Shown here: positions 7,142 to 16,739 of the stretch, one piece after another | Layout: each line of letters begins with the position of its first letter | How positions within the stretch are numbered: the stretch's first letter is position 1 | Assembly: GCF_011516655.1 (NCBI RefSeq) | Contig: NZ_WOSV01000009.1 | Location: 1-64,000 of the forward strand | DNA: 64,000 bases | DNA from: Acetobacter thailandicus | Lineage (GTDB): Bacteria; Pseudomonadota; Alphaproteobacteria; Acetobacterales; Acetobacteraceae | Direction: 5' to 3' | Made by a program: the position numbers and the translations under genes | Notes under the pieces: generated by a model | Told to the model about the DNA's origin: nothing | The model's database searches: none | What the model saw: the letters and a program-made list of their open reading frames with translations, nothing else

Positions 7142-10060
7142 TTATTCCATATACTCCGAAATATCAGGGCAGGTGCACACCAGGTTACGGTCACCATGAG
7201 CGTTATCAATACGCCCGACAGGCGGCCAGTATTTTGTTGTAAACGCGACACCCTCCGGGAAGGCCCCTTGCCTGCGTGGATAGGCACGATCCCACTCGTC
7301 TGCCGTTACGACATCAGACGTATGCGGTGCATGACGGAGAGCTGACTGCTCAGCGCTCAGTCTGCCCGCTTCAACCGCACCAATTTCTGCTCTGATACCC
7401 AGCATTGCGTCACAAAAGCGATCGAGCTCTGCTTTCCCTTCCGATTCGGTTGGTTCGATCATAAAGGTACCCGCAACAGGAAAACTGACTGTTGGCGCAT
7501 GAAAGCCATAATCGACCAGCCGCTTGGCAATATCATCAACGCTCACGCCCGTCTGATCTTTGATCGGACGAAGATCAAGAATACATTCGTGCGCCACACG
7601 GTTATGAGACCCGCGATAAAGCACCGGATAAACTTCTGACAAACGGCTGACGATATAGTTAGCATTCAGCACAGCAACCTGCGTTGCCCGTGTCAGACCT
7701 GCATCCCCCATCAGACGGATATAAGCCCATGAAATTGGCAGAATAGATGCAGAACCAAATGGTGCGGCACTCACTGCCAGCGAGGTCTCAGTCGCTGCCG
7801 GGTTACCTGGCAGAAAGTCCTTCAGATGTGCTTTTACGCCAATTGGCCCCATGCCTGGGCCACCGCCACCATGCGGAATACAGAATGTTTTATGCAGGTT
7901 AAAATGGCTGACATCACCGCCATAATCACCGGGGCGTGCCAGGCCAACCTGCGCATTCATATTGGCGCCATCGACATACACCTGTCCGCCTGCTTCATGC
8001 ACCAGGTCACAGATCTCGCGGATGTTCTGTTCAAAAACACCATGCGTAGAAGGATAGGTAATCATGAAAACGGAGAGATCAGCGGCGTGTACCTGAACTT
8101 TCTCACGCATATCAGCCAGATCGATATTGCCGCCGGCATCACACTTAACCACAACGACTTTCATGCCAGCCATCTGGGCTGATGCCGGGTTAGTACCATG
8201 AGCAGATGCCGGAATGAGGCAGATATTACGATTCTCCTGTCCGCGATGACGATGATATGCGCTAATGGCCAGCAGACCAGCATACTCACCCTGCGCACCT
8301 GAGTTCGGCTGGAATGAGACTGCATCATATCCGCTGACAGCACACAGCCAGCGCTCAAGATCATCAAACAGTGCCTGATAGCCTGTAGTCTGCTCAGCCG
8401 GAGCAAACGGATGAATGGCACTAAAACCAGGCCATGTGATCGGCAGCATTTCGACCGTAGCATTCAGCTTCATTGTACACGAACCAAGAGGGATCATAGT
8501 ACGGTCAAGCGCCAGGTCTTTATCGGCCAGACGGCGCAGATAGCGCAGCATATCAGTCTCAGACTGACAGGAGCGAAACACAGGCTGCGTCATAAAAGCA
8601 GATGTACGGTTCAGCGTATCCGGCAGAGCAGAACCTGCTGCGCTGAGCCCCCGTGCCATGCTCTCAACCTGTCCGGCAGTTTTCTCAAAGACTGTCCAGA
8701 CCGCATACACAATCTCAGCAGTCGTGGTCTCATCAAGGCTGATACCAAGACGTCCCCCGCCTGCATCACGCAGATTGATGCCCGCAGCACGTGCTTTGAC
8801 CAGAATATCCTGCGCAGCAGCGCCAGCCTGAACGGTAATCGTGTCAAAGAAGTGAGACGTTTCAACCGTCGCCCCAAGTGCCTTAAGACCTGCTGCCAGA
8901 GTTGCTGTCAGACCATGTACACGACGGGCAATTGCCTTCAGCCCTTCAGGGCCATGATAGACACCATACATACCGGCAATAATGGCCAGAAGCACCTGTG
9001 CTGTGCAGATATTCGAAGTCGCTTTTTCACGACGAATATGCTGCTCACGTGTCTGAAGAGCCAGGCGATAGGCCGGGTTACCGGCACTATCCACCGACAC
9101 ACCGACAAGACGACCGGGCAGGTTACGCTTATGGGCATCACGCACAGCAATATAAGCCGCGTGCGGACCACCAAACCCCATAGGCACACCAAAACGCTGG
9201 CTTGAGCCGACAGCAATATCGGCTCCCAGTTCACCAGGCGAGGTCAGCAGCGTTAAAGCCAGCAGGTCAGCAGCGACGGCAACAATACCACCAGCCTGAT
9301 GCACAGCATCAGCAAACGGACGCAGGTCTTTCAGGACACCAGATGTACCAGGATACTGAAAAAGAGCACCAAAAATATCAGAGGCAACAAGGTCTGTAGC
9401 AGGGTTACCCACAACAATGGTAATACCGAGGGGCTCTGCACGGGTTTTTAAAACAGTCAGTGTCTGCGGATGACACTCAGCATCGACAAAGAACGCAGAA
9501 GCTTTTGACCTTGCAACACGGTGCGCAAGAGACATAGCCTCAGCTGCAGCTGTTGCTTCATCAAGCAATGACGCGTTGGCAATATCCAGCCCTGTCAGCT
9601 CGGTAATCATCGTCTGAAAATTGAGAAGAGCTTCAAGACGCCCCTGACTGATTTCAGGCTGATAGGGCGTATAAGCTGTGTACCAGGCCGGGTTTTCAAG
9701 AATGTTACGCTGGATGACAGCAGGCAGAACCGTGCCGTAATAACCCTGACCGATGAGAGACGTCATCACCTGGTTCTGGCTGGCCAGTCTGCGCAAATGG
9801 GCCAGAACTTCCTCTTCCGTCCAGCCTTCGCCAATCCCCATCGGGGCTGACAGGCGAATCTCATCAGGCACAGTCTGCTTCATCAGCTCATCAAGCGAAG
9901 AGGCTCCAACTGTTTTAAGCATAACAGCAACATCATCGGCCGAAGGACCAATATGACGCGGCATAAAAGAACCTGCCGCAGGTTTAAGGCCATCAAAAAC
10001 TGACAAGCCTGCTACCGGAGAAGCAGAACAACGATCTGATGCAGAATCAGGGGTGAGCAT
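7142..10060 (-). CDS. gcvP: glycine dehydrogenase (decarboxylating), P-protein
   Basis: P-protein of the glycine cleavage system: a PLP enzyme that decarboxylates glycine and passes the aminomethyl group to lipoyl-GcvH. Both halves of the family are in one chain of about 972 residues. N-terminal landmarks are FMPRHIGPS and LIGQGYYGT; the PLP lysine is about residue 724 in HFNLHKTF, followed by a glycine loop ([13 protein letters not shown]). The ATG at 10060 has an AGGA Shine-Dalgarno about 10 bases upstream and is preferred over an extended start at 10111. Third gene after gcvT and gcvH, but a terminator-like hairpin stands before it. Confidence 0.96.
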   Translation of the reverse strand: MLTPDSASDRCSASPVAGLSVFDGLKPAAGSFMPRHIGPSADDVAVMLKTVGASSLDELMKQTVPDEIRLSAPMGIGEGWTEEEVLAHLRRLASQNQVMTSLIGQGYYGTVLPAVIQRNILENPAWYTAYTPYQPEISQGRLEALLNFQTMITELTGLDIANASLLDEATAAAEAMSLAHRVARSKASAFFVDAECHPQTLTVLKTRAEPLGITIVVGNPATDLVASDIFGALFQYPGTSGVLKDLRPFADAVHQAGGIVAVAADLLALTLLTSPGELGADIAVGSSQRFGVPMGFGGPHAAYIAVRDAHKRNLPGRLVGVSVDSAGNPAYRLALQTREQHIRREKATSNICTAQVLLAIIAGMYGVYHGPEGLKAIARRVHGLTATLAAGLKALGATVETSHFFDTITVQAGAAAQDILVKARAAGINLRDAGGGRLGISLDETTTAEIVYAVWTVFEKTAGQVESMARGLSAAGSALPDTLNRTSAFMTQPVFRSCQSETDMLRYLRRLADKDLALDRTMIPLGSCTMKLNATVEMLPITWPGFSAIHPFAPAEQTTGYQALFDDLERWLCAVSGYDAVSFQPNSGAQGEYAGLLAISAYHRHRGQENRNICLIPASAHGTNPASAQMAGMKVVVVKCDAGGNIDLADMREKVQVHAADLSVFMITYPSTHGVFEQNIREICDLVHEAGGQVYVDGANMNAQVGLARPGDYGGDVSHFNLHKTFCIPHGGGGPGMGPIGVKAHLKDFLPGNPAATETSLAVSAAPFGSASILPISWAYIRLMGDAGLTRATQVAVLNANYIVSRLSEVYPVLYRGSHNRVAHECILDLRPIKDQTGVSVDDIAKRLVDYGFHAPTVSFPVAGTFMIEPTESEGKAELDRFCDAMLGIRAEIGAVEAGRLSAEQSALRHAPHTSDVVTADEWDRAYPRRQGAFPEGVAFTTKYWPPVGRIDNAHGDRNLVCTCPDISEYME

Positions 10061-10158
10061 GCAGGGGTGATCCTGAAAAATAAAACTGACACAGCAGTTC
10101 AGACGAAACATTCAGGCAAACAGCGCGTTTTTGCAGACTGTCGGCCCGCAATCAGAAT

Positions 10159-10208
10159 AAAAAAGCCTTACAGCCTCTGTTTGCTGCCTCACAGAAGCAG
10201 AAGCTGTA
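10159..10208 (-). terminator. intrinsic terminator-like hairpin between gcvH and gcvP
   Basis: On the minus strand TACAGCTTCTG pairs with CAGAGGCTGTA (11 bp, one G-U) around an 18-base loop; AGGC then T6 follow. It begins only 11 bp past the gcvH stop and lies about 100 bp before the gcvP start, so it should lower gcvP expression relative to gcvT-gcvH unless gcvP has its own promoter. Confidence 0.65.
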
Positions 10209-10218
10209 AAAACGTAGC

Positions 10219-10584
10219 TTAACCAATAAAAGCAGCGTACGCGTCGGCATCCATCAGGGCAGAAAGCTGCTCCGGATTGCTGATACGCAGTTTCAGGATC
10301 CAGCCTTCGCCCTCCGGGTCAGAGCTGACACGTGCAGGGTCATCAGAAAGCGCAGCATTGCCTTCAAGGATTTCGCCATCAACAGGTGCGTAAATGTCTG
10401 ACGCAGCCTTAACGGATTCAACAACAGCCACAGCATCGCCAGCACTGGCGACAGTTCCGGTCTGGTGCACTTCAACGAACACCAGTTCACCAAGCTCATC
10501 AGCCGCGTGGCGGGTAATACCAACAACAGCTGAATCGCCATCTACACGCAGCCATTCATGCTCTTTTGTGAAATATAACGTCAT
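10219..10584 (-). CDS. gcvH: glycine cleavage system H protein
   Basis: 121 residues. Lipoyl-carrier protein that shuttles the aminomethyl intermediate from GcvP to GcvT and is re-oxidised by the L protein. The lipoylated lysine is K59 in VESVKAASDIYAP; the preceding LGELVFVEVHQTG segment is typical. Length is slightly below the common 125-130. It follows gcvT by about 50 bp without a terminator between them, so the two are co-transcribed. Confidence 0.96.
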   Translation of the reverse strand: MTLYFTKEHEWLRVDGDSAVVGITRHAADELGELVFVEVHQTGTVASAGDAVAVVESVKAASDIYAPVDGEILEGNAALSDDPARVSSDPEGEGWILKLRISNPEQLSALMDADAYAAFIG

Positions 10585-10634
10585 GTCAGACTTTTCCTTA
10601 ATAATCAGAATAAAAAATCAGAAAAAACCGGTGC

Positions 10635-11768
10635 TCAGCGCTTAAAACCAGCTGGCACAAATGGCAGAGCCGCAACGGTGACAGGCACAGCACGACCGCG
10701 CAGCTCTGCAAAAAGAGATGTCTTCAACGCGGTATAAGCACTATCGACATAACCCATCGCAACAGGTGCCCCGACAGTGGGACCAAAAGCGCCAGATGCA
10801 ATGTGTCCGACCTGCTGTGTTAATGCTTCATCCGCATACAGCTTTGTGCCATGACGTACAGGCGCCCGCCCCTCAGGGCTCAGGCCAACACGACGGCGGC
10901 CTACACCCTGTTCAAGCTGCCTGAGAATAATATCAGCACCAGGGAAACCGCCTTCACGTTTACCACCTGCACGACGTGACTTCTGAACCGACCACTCAAG
11001 AGAAGCTTCAACCAGTGTTGTTGTCTCATCAATATCAACACCATACAGGCACAGACCACCTTCAAGACGCAGGCTGTCACGTGCACCGAGGCCGATGAGC
11101 TTCACTGAAGGGTGCTCAAGCAGTTTACGGGCAACACGCTCAACATCAGAAGAGGGAACAGAAATTTCAAATCCGTCCTCCCCCGTGTAGCCTGAGCGGG
11201 AGATAATGCAGGGCGCGCCATCAACATCAAAAGCCCGTACATCCATAAATACCATATCTTTAACGTCAGGTACCAGAGCAGCCAGCACCAGCTCTGCTTC
11301 AGGCCCCTGAAGAGCAAGAAGCGAGCGGTCTGACAATGGCTCCGTCACACACTCTGTCAGCTCCGCTGTCAGGCGGGCAATATCGGCCTCTTTACAGGCG
11401 GCATTCACTACAAGAAGCAGTTCATCATCAAGGCGGGTGACCATCAGATCGTCGAACATGCCGCCTGTCTGCGTTGTAAACTGGGTATAACGCTGCCGCC
11501 CGTTTTTAAGTGCGAGAATATCTGCCGGCACGAGGCGCTCAAGGGCCAGGGCGGCCGTATCAACATCGCCAGAGCGTGCGCGCAGACGCACCTGCCCCAT
11601 GTGAGACACATCAAACAACCCGGCATGCTGCCGTGTGTGACGATGCTCAGCCATAATACCGTCAGCATACTGCAAAGGCATTGCGTACCCTGCGAAGGGA
11701 ACCATTTTGCCGCCAGCATCCACATGCAAATTATAAAGAGGAGTATGGAGAAGAGAATCTGTGCTCAT
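10635..11768 (-). CDS. gcvT: aminomethyltransferase, glycine cleavage T protein
   Basis: About 377 residues. Transfers the methylene carbon from aminomethyl-GcvH to tetrahydrofolate, releasing ammonia. Landmarks are LHTPLYNLHVDAGGKMVPFAGY at the N-terminus, FDVSHMGQ, SRSGYTGEDGFEI and GLGARDSLRLEGGLCLYG. The ATG at 11768 (MSTDSL) matches the family N-terminus, while a start at 11807 would add 13 residues not expected in the family. First gene after the glycine riboswitch, hence expressed when glycine is abundant. Confidence 0.95.
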   Translation of the reverse strand: MSTDSLLHTPLYNLHVDAGGKMVPFAGYAMPLQYADGIMAEHRHTRQHAGLFDVSHMGQVRLRARSGDVDTAALALERLVPADILALKNGRQRYTQFTTQTGGMFDDLMVTRLDDELLLVVNAACKEADIARLTAELTECVTEPLSDRSLLALQGPEAELVLAALVPDVKDMVFMDVRAFDVDGAPCIISRSGYTGEDGFEISVPSSDVERVARKLLEHPSVKLIGLGARDSLRLEGGLCLYGVDIDETTTLVEASLEWSVQKSRRAGGKREGGFPGADIILRQLEQGVGRRRVGLSPEGRAPVRHGTKLYADEALTQQVGHIASGAFGPTVGAPVAMGYVDSAYTALKTSLFAELRGRAVPVTVAALPFVPAGFKR

Positions 11769-11879
11769 GCACGCTGCCTTATGACAAAAGACACGGCAAC
11801 CCTGCACATTGTTAACTCTGAAAACAGACAGAAAAACAACTCACGGGGCTCCGGATCAGGATAATACCGTCCACTGCCC

Positions 11880-12032
11880 CTTCTGTCTTTTTGCCTGAGA
11901 TCGCTATCCCGTCGGCGGGTGAGTTAACACCTCTCTTCAGAAGTTTACTGCACAGGGTCCTTTTGCCTGAGAGTTTCCGGGGCGGTTGCTCCTTCGGCGC
12001 CGGCCTTACAGCCGGTCTCTCCCTCTGTGCAG
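11880..12032 (-). promoter_or_regulatory. tandem glycine riboswitch
   Basis: Two glycine aptamers lie in the gcvT leader. Aptamer 1 (about 12032 to 11948) has a P1 stem CTGCACAG/CTGTGCAG and the conserved GGAGAGACC, GCGCCGAAGGAGCAA and CTCTCAGGCAAAAGGAC blocks. Aptamer 2 (about 11943 to 11880) has P1 CTTCTG/CAGAAG with GAAGAGAGG, ACGGGATAGCG and ATCTCAGGCAAAAAGAC. The roughly 110 bases between aptamer 2 and the gcvT ATG must hold the expression platform. In this family glycine binding usually turns on gcv genes. Confidence 0.95.
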
Positions 12033-12077
12033 CTAAACTGGTGACATCATTACGCTAACAAGTCAATCGTGACCTGC

Positions 12078-12959
12078 TTACTTTACCTTTTTGTCAGCAC
12101 CTGGCAGGTGGCGCGCAATGTAAGGTGGCAGATTAAACGCACCAACATGAATTTCAGGTGTCCAGTAATCCGTTTTACCCGCAATGCCAGCCTGAACTGC
12201 GCGAGCCCGCACTTCCTCTGCATTCTGCTGCGCAGGGTTTTTGCCTTTTGAAGCAATACCAAGTGTCATAAAGCCACCGACATAAGTCGGCACAGCAGCA
12301 ACATAAGCTGATACATGAGGGAAGAACTGTGCACGACGCGCACTGGTTTCATGCAGCTCATCAGCCTGCATGAACGGCACACCGCACTGATTTACAATCA
12401 GCCCCTCGGCTGAAAGGATACGGGCACAGTTTTCGTAGAATTCGTCAGTAAACAGAACTTCGCCAACACCAATAGGGTCAGTGCTGTCAACAATGATCAC
12501 ATCGAACGAGCCATCAGCAGCACGCTTCACATAGTCAATGCCATCACCCACAATTACTTCAGCGCGCGGGTTGTTCCATGCATCACCGGCAATACCTGGC
12601 AGATATTTCTTTGAAAGCTCAATAACGCTGCCATCAATCTCAACCATGACTGCTTTTTCAACACCTGGGTGTTCAAGCACACGACGCAGCACACCGCCAT
12701 CACCCGCACCGATGATCAGAACACGACGTGGCTCAGCATGGGTAAACAGTGGCACGTGTGTCAGCATTTCCTGATAAACAAACTCATCACGCTCAGTAAT
12801 CTGCACAACGCCATCAAGCAGAAGAACGCGCCCGTGAGAATCACTCTCGAAAACAACGATATCCTGAAAGTCACTTTTTACGCGGGCCAGTTCTTTAACC
12901 ACGCGAAAACGCTGACCCCAGTTATCGTACAGGGTTTCTTCTATCCATTGCTGTGTCAT
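12078..12959 (-). CDS. speE: spermidine synthase
   Basis: About 293 residues. Aminopropyltransferase that adds the aminopropyl group of decarboxylated S-adenosylmethionine to putrescine. The nucleotide-binding GAGDGG motif is in VLIIGAGDGGVLR, and the catalytic DSTDPIG loop is present. The ATG at 12959 (MTQQWIEETLYDNWGQRF) matches the family N-terminus; a start at 13013 would begin inside the upstream hairpin. A TATAAA hexamer ends about seven bases before the ATG, so a leaderless transcript is conceivable. It follows speD, which supplies the co-substrate, but an intrinsic terminator separates them. Confidence 0.95.
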   Translation of the reverse strand: MTQQWIEETLYDNWGQRFRVVKELARVKSDFQDIVVFESDSHGRVLLLDGVVQITERDEFVYQEMLTHVPLFTHAEPRRVLIIGAGDGGVLRRVLEHPGVEKAVMVEIDGSVIELSKKYLPGIAGDAWNNPRAEVIVGDGIDYVKRAADGSFDVIIVDSTDPIGVGEVLFTDEFYENCARILSAEGLIVNQCGVPFMQADELHETSARRAQFFPHVSAYVAAVPTYVGGFMTLGIASKGKNPAQQNAEEVRARAVQAGIAGKTDYWTPEIHVGAFNLPPYIARHLPGADKKVK

Positions 12960-12979
12960 GTATTTTATACCCGGTTCAT

Positions 12980-13025
12980 AAAAACGAAGCCAGGACGCGC
13001 CACTTTCTGGCATGTCCCGGCTTCG
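12980..13025 (-). terminator. strong intrinsic terminator between speD and speE
   Basis: On the minus strand CGAAGCCGGGAC pairs with GTCCTGGCTTCG (12 positions, one G-U), an inner GCCA/TGGC stem extends it, and T5 follows at 12984-12980. It lies 34 bp after the speD stop and 20 bp before the speE ATG. It should limit readthrough from speD to speE. Confidence 0.8.
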
Positions 13026-13058
13026 GGCAGACTATCAGAAAAAAGAAAGTGACTGTGC

Positions 13059-13526
13059 TTACTTAACAGTAACGCGACCGCGACGCTGCTCATCCACTTC
13101 AATACGTTTTGCCTGGAAGAGACGCTGCATCACAGGAATAGCCAGATGCGGGTCACAAACACCACACATAAAAATATCCACAGCGGCGAAGTTACGCTCA
13201 GGCCATGTGTGGATAGAGATGTGGCTCTCTGCCAGAACGATCACACCTGACACACCACCATTGGGCGTGAAGTGATGAAAGTGACTGTGCAGAATAGTTG
13301 CACCCGCAGCAACAGCGGCTTCGCACAATGTACGATCGATCTGTGCCGGGTCATCGAGATTGGTAGCATCCCAAAGATCAATAAGCAGATGCGTGCCTGC
13401 AAATTTTTCGCCATCCCTTTCAACGAAATAATCTTTACGATCTTCGTCAAACGATGCGGGAAGAGTAGCTGTCTGGTTATCGCTCGGGAGTTCCGAGACC
13501 ATCCCCAGTTGAGCAAGTGCGTTCAT
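13059..13526 (-). CDS. speD: S-adenosylmethionine decarboxylase proenzyme, class 1B
   Basis: 155 residues. Makes decarboxylated S-adenosylmethionine, the aminopropyl donor for SpeE. The self-cleavage site is E100-S101 in VLAESHISIHTWPE; S101 becomes the pyruvoyl cofactor. A catalytic Cys follows in DIFMCGVC. The N-terminus is about 30 residues longer than the shortest class 1B enzymes. The ATG at 13526 has an AGGGG Shine-Dalgarno seven bases upstream and is preferred over 13583. The leader 13527-13668 is GC-rich near the gene, with a GGGCC-tctt-GGCCC hairpin, and AT-rich further upstream. Confidence 0.94.
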   Translation of the reverse strand: MNALAQLGMVSELPSDNQTATLPASFDEDRKDYFVERDGEKFAGTHLLIDLWDATNLDDPAQIDRTLCEAAVAAGATILHSHFHHFTPNGGVSGVIVLAESHISIHTWPERNFAAVDIFMCGVCDPHLAIPVMQRLFQAKRIEVDEQRRGRVTVK

Positions 13527-13668
13527 TGACGTACCCCTAAACCAGTAGATAGCCTGTTGGGCTGAATTGCCCCCTTGGGCCAAGAGGCCCCGTAACTAGG
13601 TCCTTATGCCTCCCTGGCGCAAGTGTTTTTTTAATATTTCACAAAAATAAATAAAAAATTAAAATATA

Positions 13669-16035
13669 TCAGTGTGATGGCGGGCGAATCATTGCACCTT
13701 TAAACTGGCGTTCGAGAAGGAGATCCGCCTCATGCCCCATGGTCCGCCCGGAAAGGAAATTTTTAAGACGCTGCAGGGTATCTGTATCATGTGCTGAGAC
13801 AGCATCAGCCGTAAGACGCGCCGCCAGACTTTGCTGCGCATCAGTCAATGCCCCTGACTGAGGTAACTTCCGAGTCGCCAGACGACCGATAACCAGCACG
13901 GCATCAGGCCACTGATAGCTGGCCTCATACAGCTGACCACGCAAATCAAGCCCCTCATCTGTTTCATCATGAGCAAGCAGAGCCAGAGCCTGATCTGCTT
14001 TGCCTTTCTTTTTTGCCAGCAGGGCCAGATCATACGTTTTACGGGCTGCCAGAGCCGGAGAAAGGAACTGAGCCGGCATGCTCTCCAGCAACTGACCAGC
14101 CTCATCTGTCATCCCCTGAAGCAGAGCAGCGCGTGCCATCAGTTCTTTCGCCTGACTACGCTGTTCAGGTGCTGGGAACAGTACCATCGCCTGACTGAAA
14201 ATATGCTGCGCTCGCGAAACATTATCAAGCGCCATCAGTAACTGACCATACCCCATCAGTATCTCTGCTTTTTCTGGCCCGTCAGTCAAAAAAGGTAAAT
14301 TCTGCCCTGACAGTGCAACTGTATCAGAAATCTGATTTTTCTGCGCAGAGGTAAGCTTTGTTGTATGTTTAATCAGATCAAGCTTCTCAAAAATCATTTT
14401 TCTGATGAGCTCGCGATACGCCTGCTCAAGTATATCCTGCGGAATCTCAGGTCCGGGCAACAGAAACGAAAGCATCATCATTGCTGATCTGTACTGCCTG
14501 AGCTGCATCAGGGCAGAAGAAAGCCCCAGATATAAAATCTGCCGCGATGATGCCGGTGCGATTCCTGCTTCATCTTCATCTTTCTGAAGACTGATATAAT
14601 CCTGCACAATTTCATCAGGATAAGCGTGCCCCAGCACCTGCCGTAACCTGATTTGCATGACATGCCCGACAGAAGCCACTCCCCCGGAAGAGGAAGACGC
14701 CATCTGATCGAAGATAACCCGGGCAGCATCGCCTTTCTTCTCACGCATGAGTATCAGCCCGCGTGCCAGAGCATACACCGGCGTATCAGGCAGATTACCA
14801 AGCTGTTTTACTTCGCCATTAGTACCATATCGTATTATAGCTGCCGCCACGGAAGGCAAAATCAGATCGCGTAAAGTGTCAGGATATTGTTTAATTTTAC
14901 TGATATTATCTGCGAGGTCGGGTAAGGTTTCCCAGCTTTTTTTACCAGCCTGCAGGCCATAAAAAGCACGCCAGAGAGTCATATCCGGCATCCCGATCCA
15001 CCTGGTGTCCGCCAGAATTTCTGCGTCTTTTATTTTCCCGCTTAACAGAGCCACAACACCACTCAGGGCAAGGTTTTGCGGCGAATTTATAACTGCTTCG
15101 GCACCGCTTTTCTGAGCCTGTGATAGCAGCTCCTGTGCAGCTGGAAGATCCCCCGCAGCCAGAGCGGCTCGTACGGCATCAAACAATAAGGAGGGCTTCT
15201 CCTGACCTGAACTCTGCCCTGCTTTATCGACAGCTTCCTTCTGACGATTCTTCAAATTCTGAGGTGTCGTATTCTGCAGCCCCTGGAAAATTAAATCCTG
15301 GTTCTGCGCGGTGTTATTAGCGTGAAAGACGAGAGCTCCCCCGACCGGGAGGCGCGTTGACTGAGCAGAAGATAAAACACCCCCTGCATGTGAGAGAGAA
15401 AAAATAAGGCAGTCAGCATCAGCAATTACCACCACGCCTTCAAGAGAGGCACGCACGCGATAACCAGGACCGCTGAAGGGAACTGTCACGCCACCAGATG
15501 CCGCTTTTGATGTCATCAACAACAACCGGGCACCTGTAGCAGGGTCAGGAAAAGAAACCACATGACCAGGCTGCGCCAGAGGGAACTCAAGCGCACCAGG
15601 CCTTACAACCGGCATCAGCCCGGATTTTGAAGAGGCATGCCCGGCGACAAGCTGCCAGCCTCTCGAATCGCGTCGTATGCTCAGCTCAGGATGGGAAGGC
15701 AAATGGAACCGGATCAGCGTAGCATGATCAAGAGTGACAATACTCTGATCAGTAAAAGGCCCTGAGATTTTCCTGATACCATCCAGACTCAGCCCGATGC
15801 GATCAGCCACAATAATAAAATCATCACCAGACCAGAATGCTGCAAGACCTGTCTGATCATCACATGGGATCAGAATAAAAGAATCATTCGGTTTTTGCGT
15901 CAGTGTCTCCTGCATCACTGCCACAGGGGGTAATTTATGCAGACCGTCGACTCCCTGTGCTACAGCCGCATCACTTATAGACGACACCGCAATAACCGCA
16001 GCTGCGGCTAATCCTGTTTTATAAAAATATCGCAC
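13669..16035 (-). CDS. large exported protein with helical repeats, function unknown
   Basis: 788 residues with a signal peptide ending near AVAQ (residues 1-26). Residues about 50-260 look beta-rich (many short hydrophobic strands, for example GYRVRASLEGVVVIAD). From about 285 on the sequence is alpha-helical with TPR-like pairs such as RAALAAGDLPAAQELLSQA and RAALLQGMTDEAGQLLES. No catalytic motif is visible. I do not recognise a named family; a periplasmic scaffold is a reasonable guess from architecture only. It stands alone: 142 bp before speD's start, with a long AT-rich region upstream. Confidence 0.7.
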   Translation of the reverse strand: MRYFYKTGLAAAAVIAVSSISDAAVAQGVDGLHKLPPVAVMQETLTQKPNDSFILIPCDDQTGLAAFWSGDDFIIVADRIGLSLDGIRKISGPFTDQSIVTLDHATLIRFHLPSHPELSIRRDSRGWQLVAGHASSKSGLMPVVRPGALEFPLAQPGHVVSFPDPATGARLLLMTSKAASGGVTVPFSGPGYRVRASLEGVVVIADADCLIFSLSHAGGVLSSAQSTRLPVGGALVFHANNTAQNQDLIFQGLQNTTPQNLKNRQKEAVDKAGQSSGQEKPSLLFDAVRAALAAGDLPAAQELLSQAQKSGAEAVINSPQNLALSGVVALLSGKIKDAEILADTRWIGMPDMTLWRAFYGLQAGKKSWETLPDLADNISKIKQYPDTLRDLILPSVAAAIIRYGTNGEVKQLGNLPDTPVYALARGLILMREKKGDAARVIFDQMASSSSGGVASVGHVMQIRLRQVLGHAYPDEIVQDYISLQKDEDEAGIAPASSRQILYLGLSSALMQLRQYRSAMMMLSFLLPGPEIPQDILEQAYRELIRKMIFEKLDLIKHTTKLTSAQKNQISDTVALSGQNLPFLTDGPEKAEILMGYGQLLMALDNVSRAQHIFSQAMVLFPAPEQRSQAKELMARAALLQGMTDEAGQLLESMPAQFLSPALAARKTYDLALLAKKKGKADQALALLAHDETDEGLDLRGQLYEASYQWPDAVLVIGRLATRKLPQSGALTDAQQSLAARLTADAVSAHDTDTLQRLKNFLSGRTMGHEADLLLERQFKGAMIRPPSH

Positions 16036-16309
16036 AGAACTCTTAATTCTTTCAGGTCATAATAATTTAAAAAATTTCAGAAATTCCATGCAAATATATT
16101 ATGCAGGAACGTATTACCCATGTTTTACGGGTCCATTACCACTTTCGATGTTATTATAATAGCAGGATAAAAAGGCCATTTCATACTATTTTAAAGAATA
16201 TTTTTATCATGTTCTGCAATTACTAACTGAACACATAAGATTATACAGAAAACACATATTCAGACAAACAGAGGTCCGAAAACGTAAATTCATCCCATAT
16301 GTGACAGAT

Positions 16310-16450
16310 GCATCCACACAACATATTATCTGTGGATAACTGTGTGCATAAACTCTTTAATTTTTCTGCTTAAACATGAATAAAAAAGAAAAAATCCAGT
16401 AAAACTGCCGTTTTTTCACGATGAAAAATTATCTTGCTTTTTGTGGAAAA
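16310..16450 (-). other. DnaA-box cluster in a 440-bp AT-rich intergenic region (origin candidate)
   Basis: Three 9-mers match the DnaA-box consensus TTWTNCACA on the minus strand: TTATCCACA (16331-16339), TTATGCACA (16343-16351) and TTTTCCACA (16442-16450). Looser plus-strand relatives are GCATCCACA (16310-16318) and TTATACAGA (16241-16249). The surrounding gap 16036-16474 is very AT-rich and contains no gene, only the upstream region of the repeat-protein gene. A minus-strand TATAAT lies at 16153-16158. This could be a replication origin, or merely a DnaA-regulated promoter. Confidence 0.4.
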
Positions 16451-16474
16451 TATTTTTTTATAGATGGGGGATAA

Positions 16475-16550
16475 TGGTGAGCCGGGAGGGACTCGAACCC
16501 TCGACCATTCGATTAAAAGTCGAATGCTCTACCAACTGAGCTACCGGCTC
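16475..16550 (-). tRNA. tRNA-Lys (anticodon UUU)
   Basis: Full cloverleaf on the minus strand: acceptor GAGCCGG/CCGGCTC, D-arm TAGCTCAGTTGGTAGAGCA, anticodon loop CTTTTAA giving UUU, and T-arm GAGGGTTCGAGTCCCTC. The 3' CCA is encoded (16475-16477). Confidence 0.97.
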
Positions 16551-16608
16551 TCACCAAAGAGAAACACTTTTTAACCCTCTGAGAAGGCGGTGTGTTTCGT
16601 TGAAACGC

Positions 16609-16637
16609 TGTCTAAACGCATCATGCCCCCCCGTCAA
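16609..16637 (-). promoter_or_regulatory. candidate promoter of tRNA-Lys
   Basis: On the minus strand TTGACG (16637-16632), a 17-base spacer and TAGACA (16614-16609) precede the tRNA by about 60 bp. Candidate promoters before tRNA-Thr and the atp operon have the same TTGNNN-17-TAG form. Confidence 0.5.
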
Positions 16638-16688
16638 GGCGCCTGGGGCATTTTTAACAGAATTAAATGAAAAAATTGCACCAGGAAC

Positions 16689-16731
16689 AAAAAAAGGGAA
16701 GGCACCACAGATATGGCACCTTCCCTTTTTT
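16689..16731. terminator. bidirectional intrinsic terminator next to the cyclophilin gene
   Basis: GGGAAGG (16696-16702) pairs with CCTTCCC (16719-16725), with a short inner stem, flanked by A7 on the left and T6 on the right. It terminates the minus-strand cyclophilin gene and could act in both directions. Confidence 0.75.
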
Positions 16732-16739
16732 ATATAAAA

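Noticed and set aside
8411-9205. 264-codon plus-strand open frame
   Set aside because: It lies wholly inside gcvP on the other strand and has no family features; it is a shadow of the real gene.
13527-13600. Polyamine riboswitch ahead of speD
   Set aside because: Only a short GGGCC-tctt-GGCCC hairpin is visible; no known polyamine-responsive motif could be matched by eye.
16356-16373. CtrA-type site (TTAA spaced pair) near the DnaA boxes
   Set aside because: The two TTAA blocks are nine bases apart, not the seven of the CtrA consensus.
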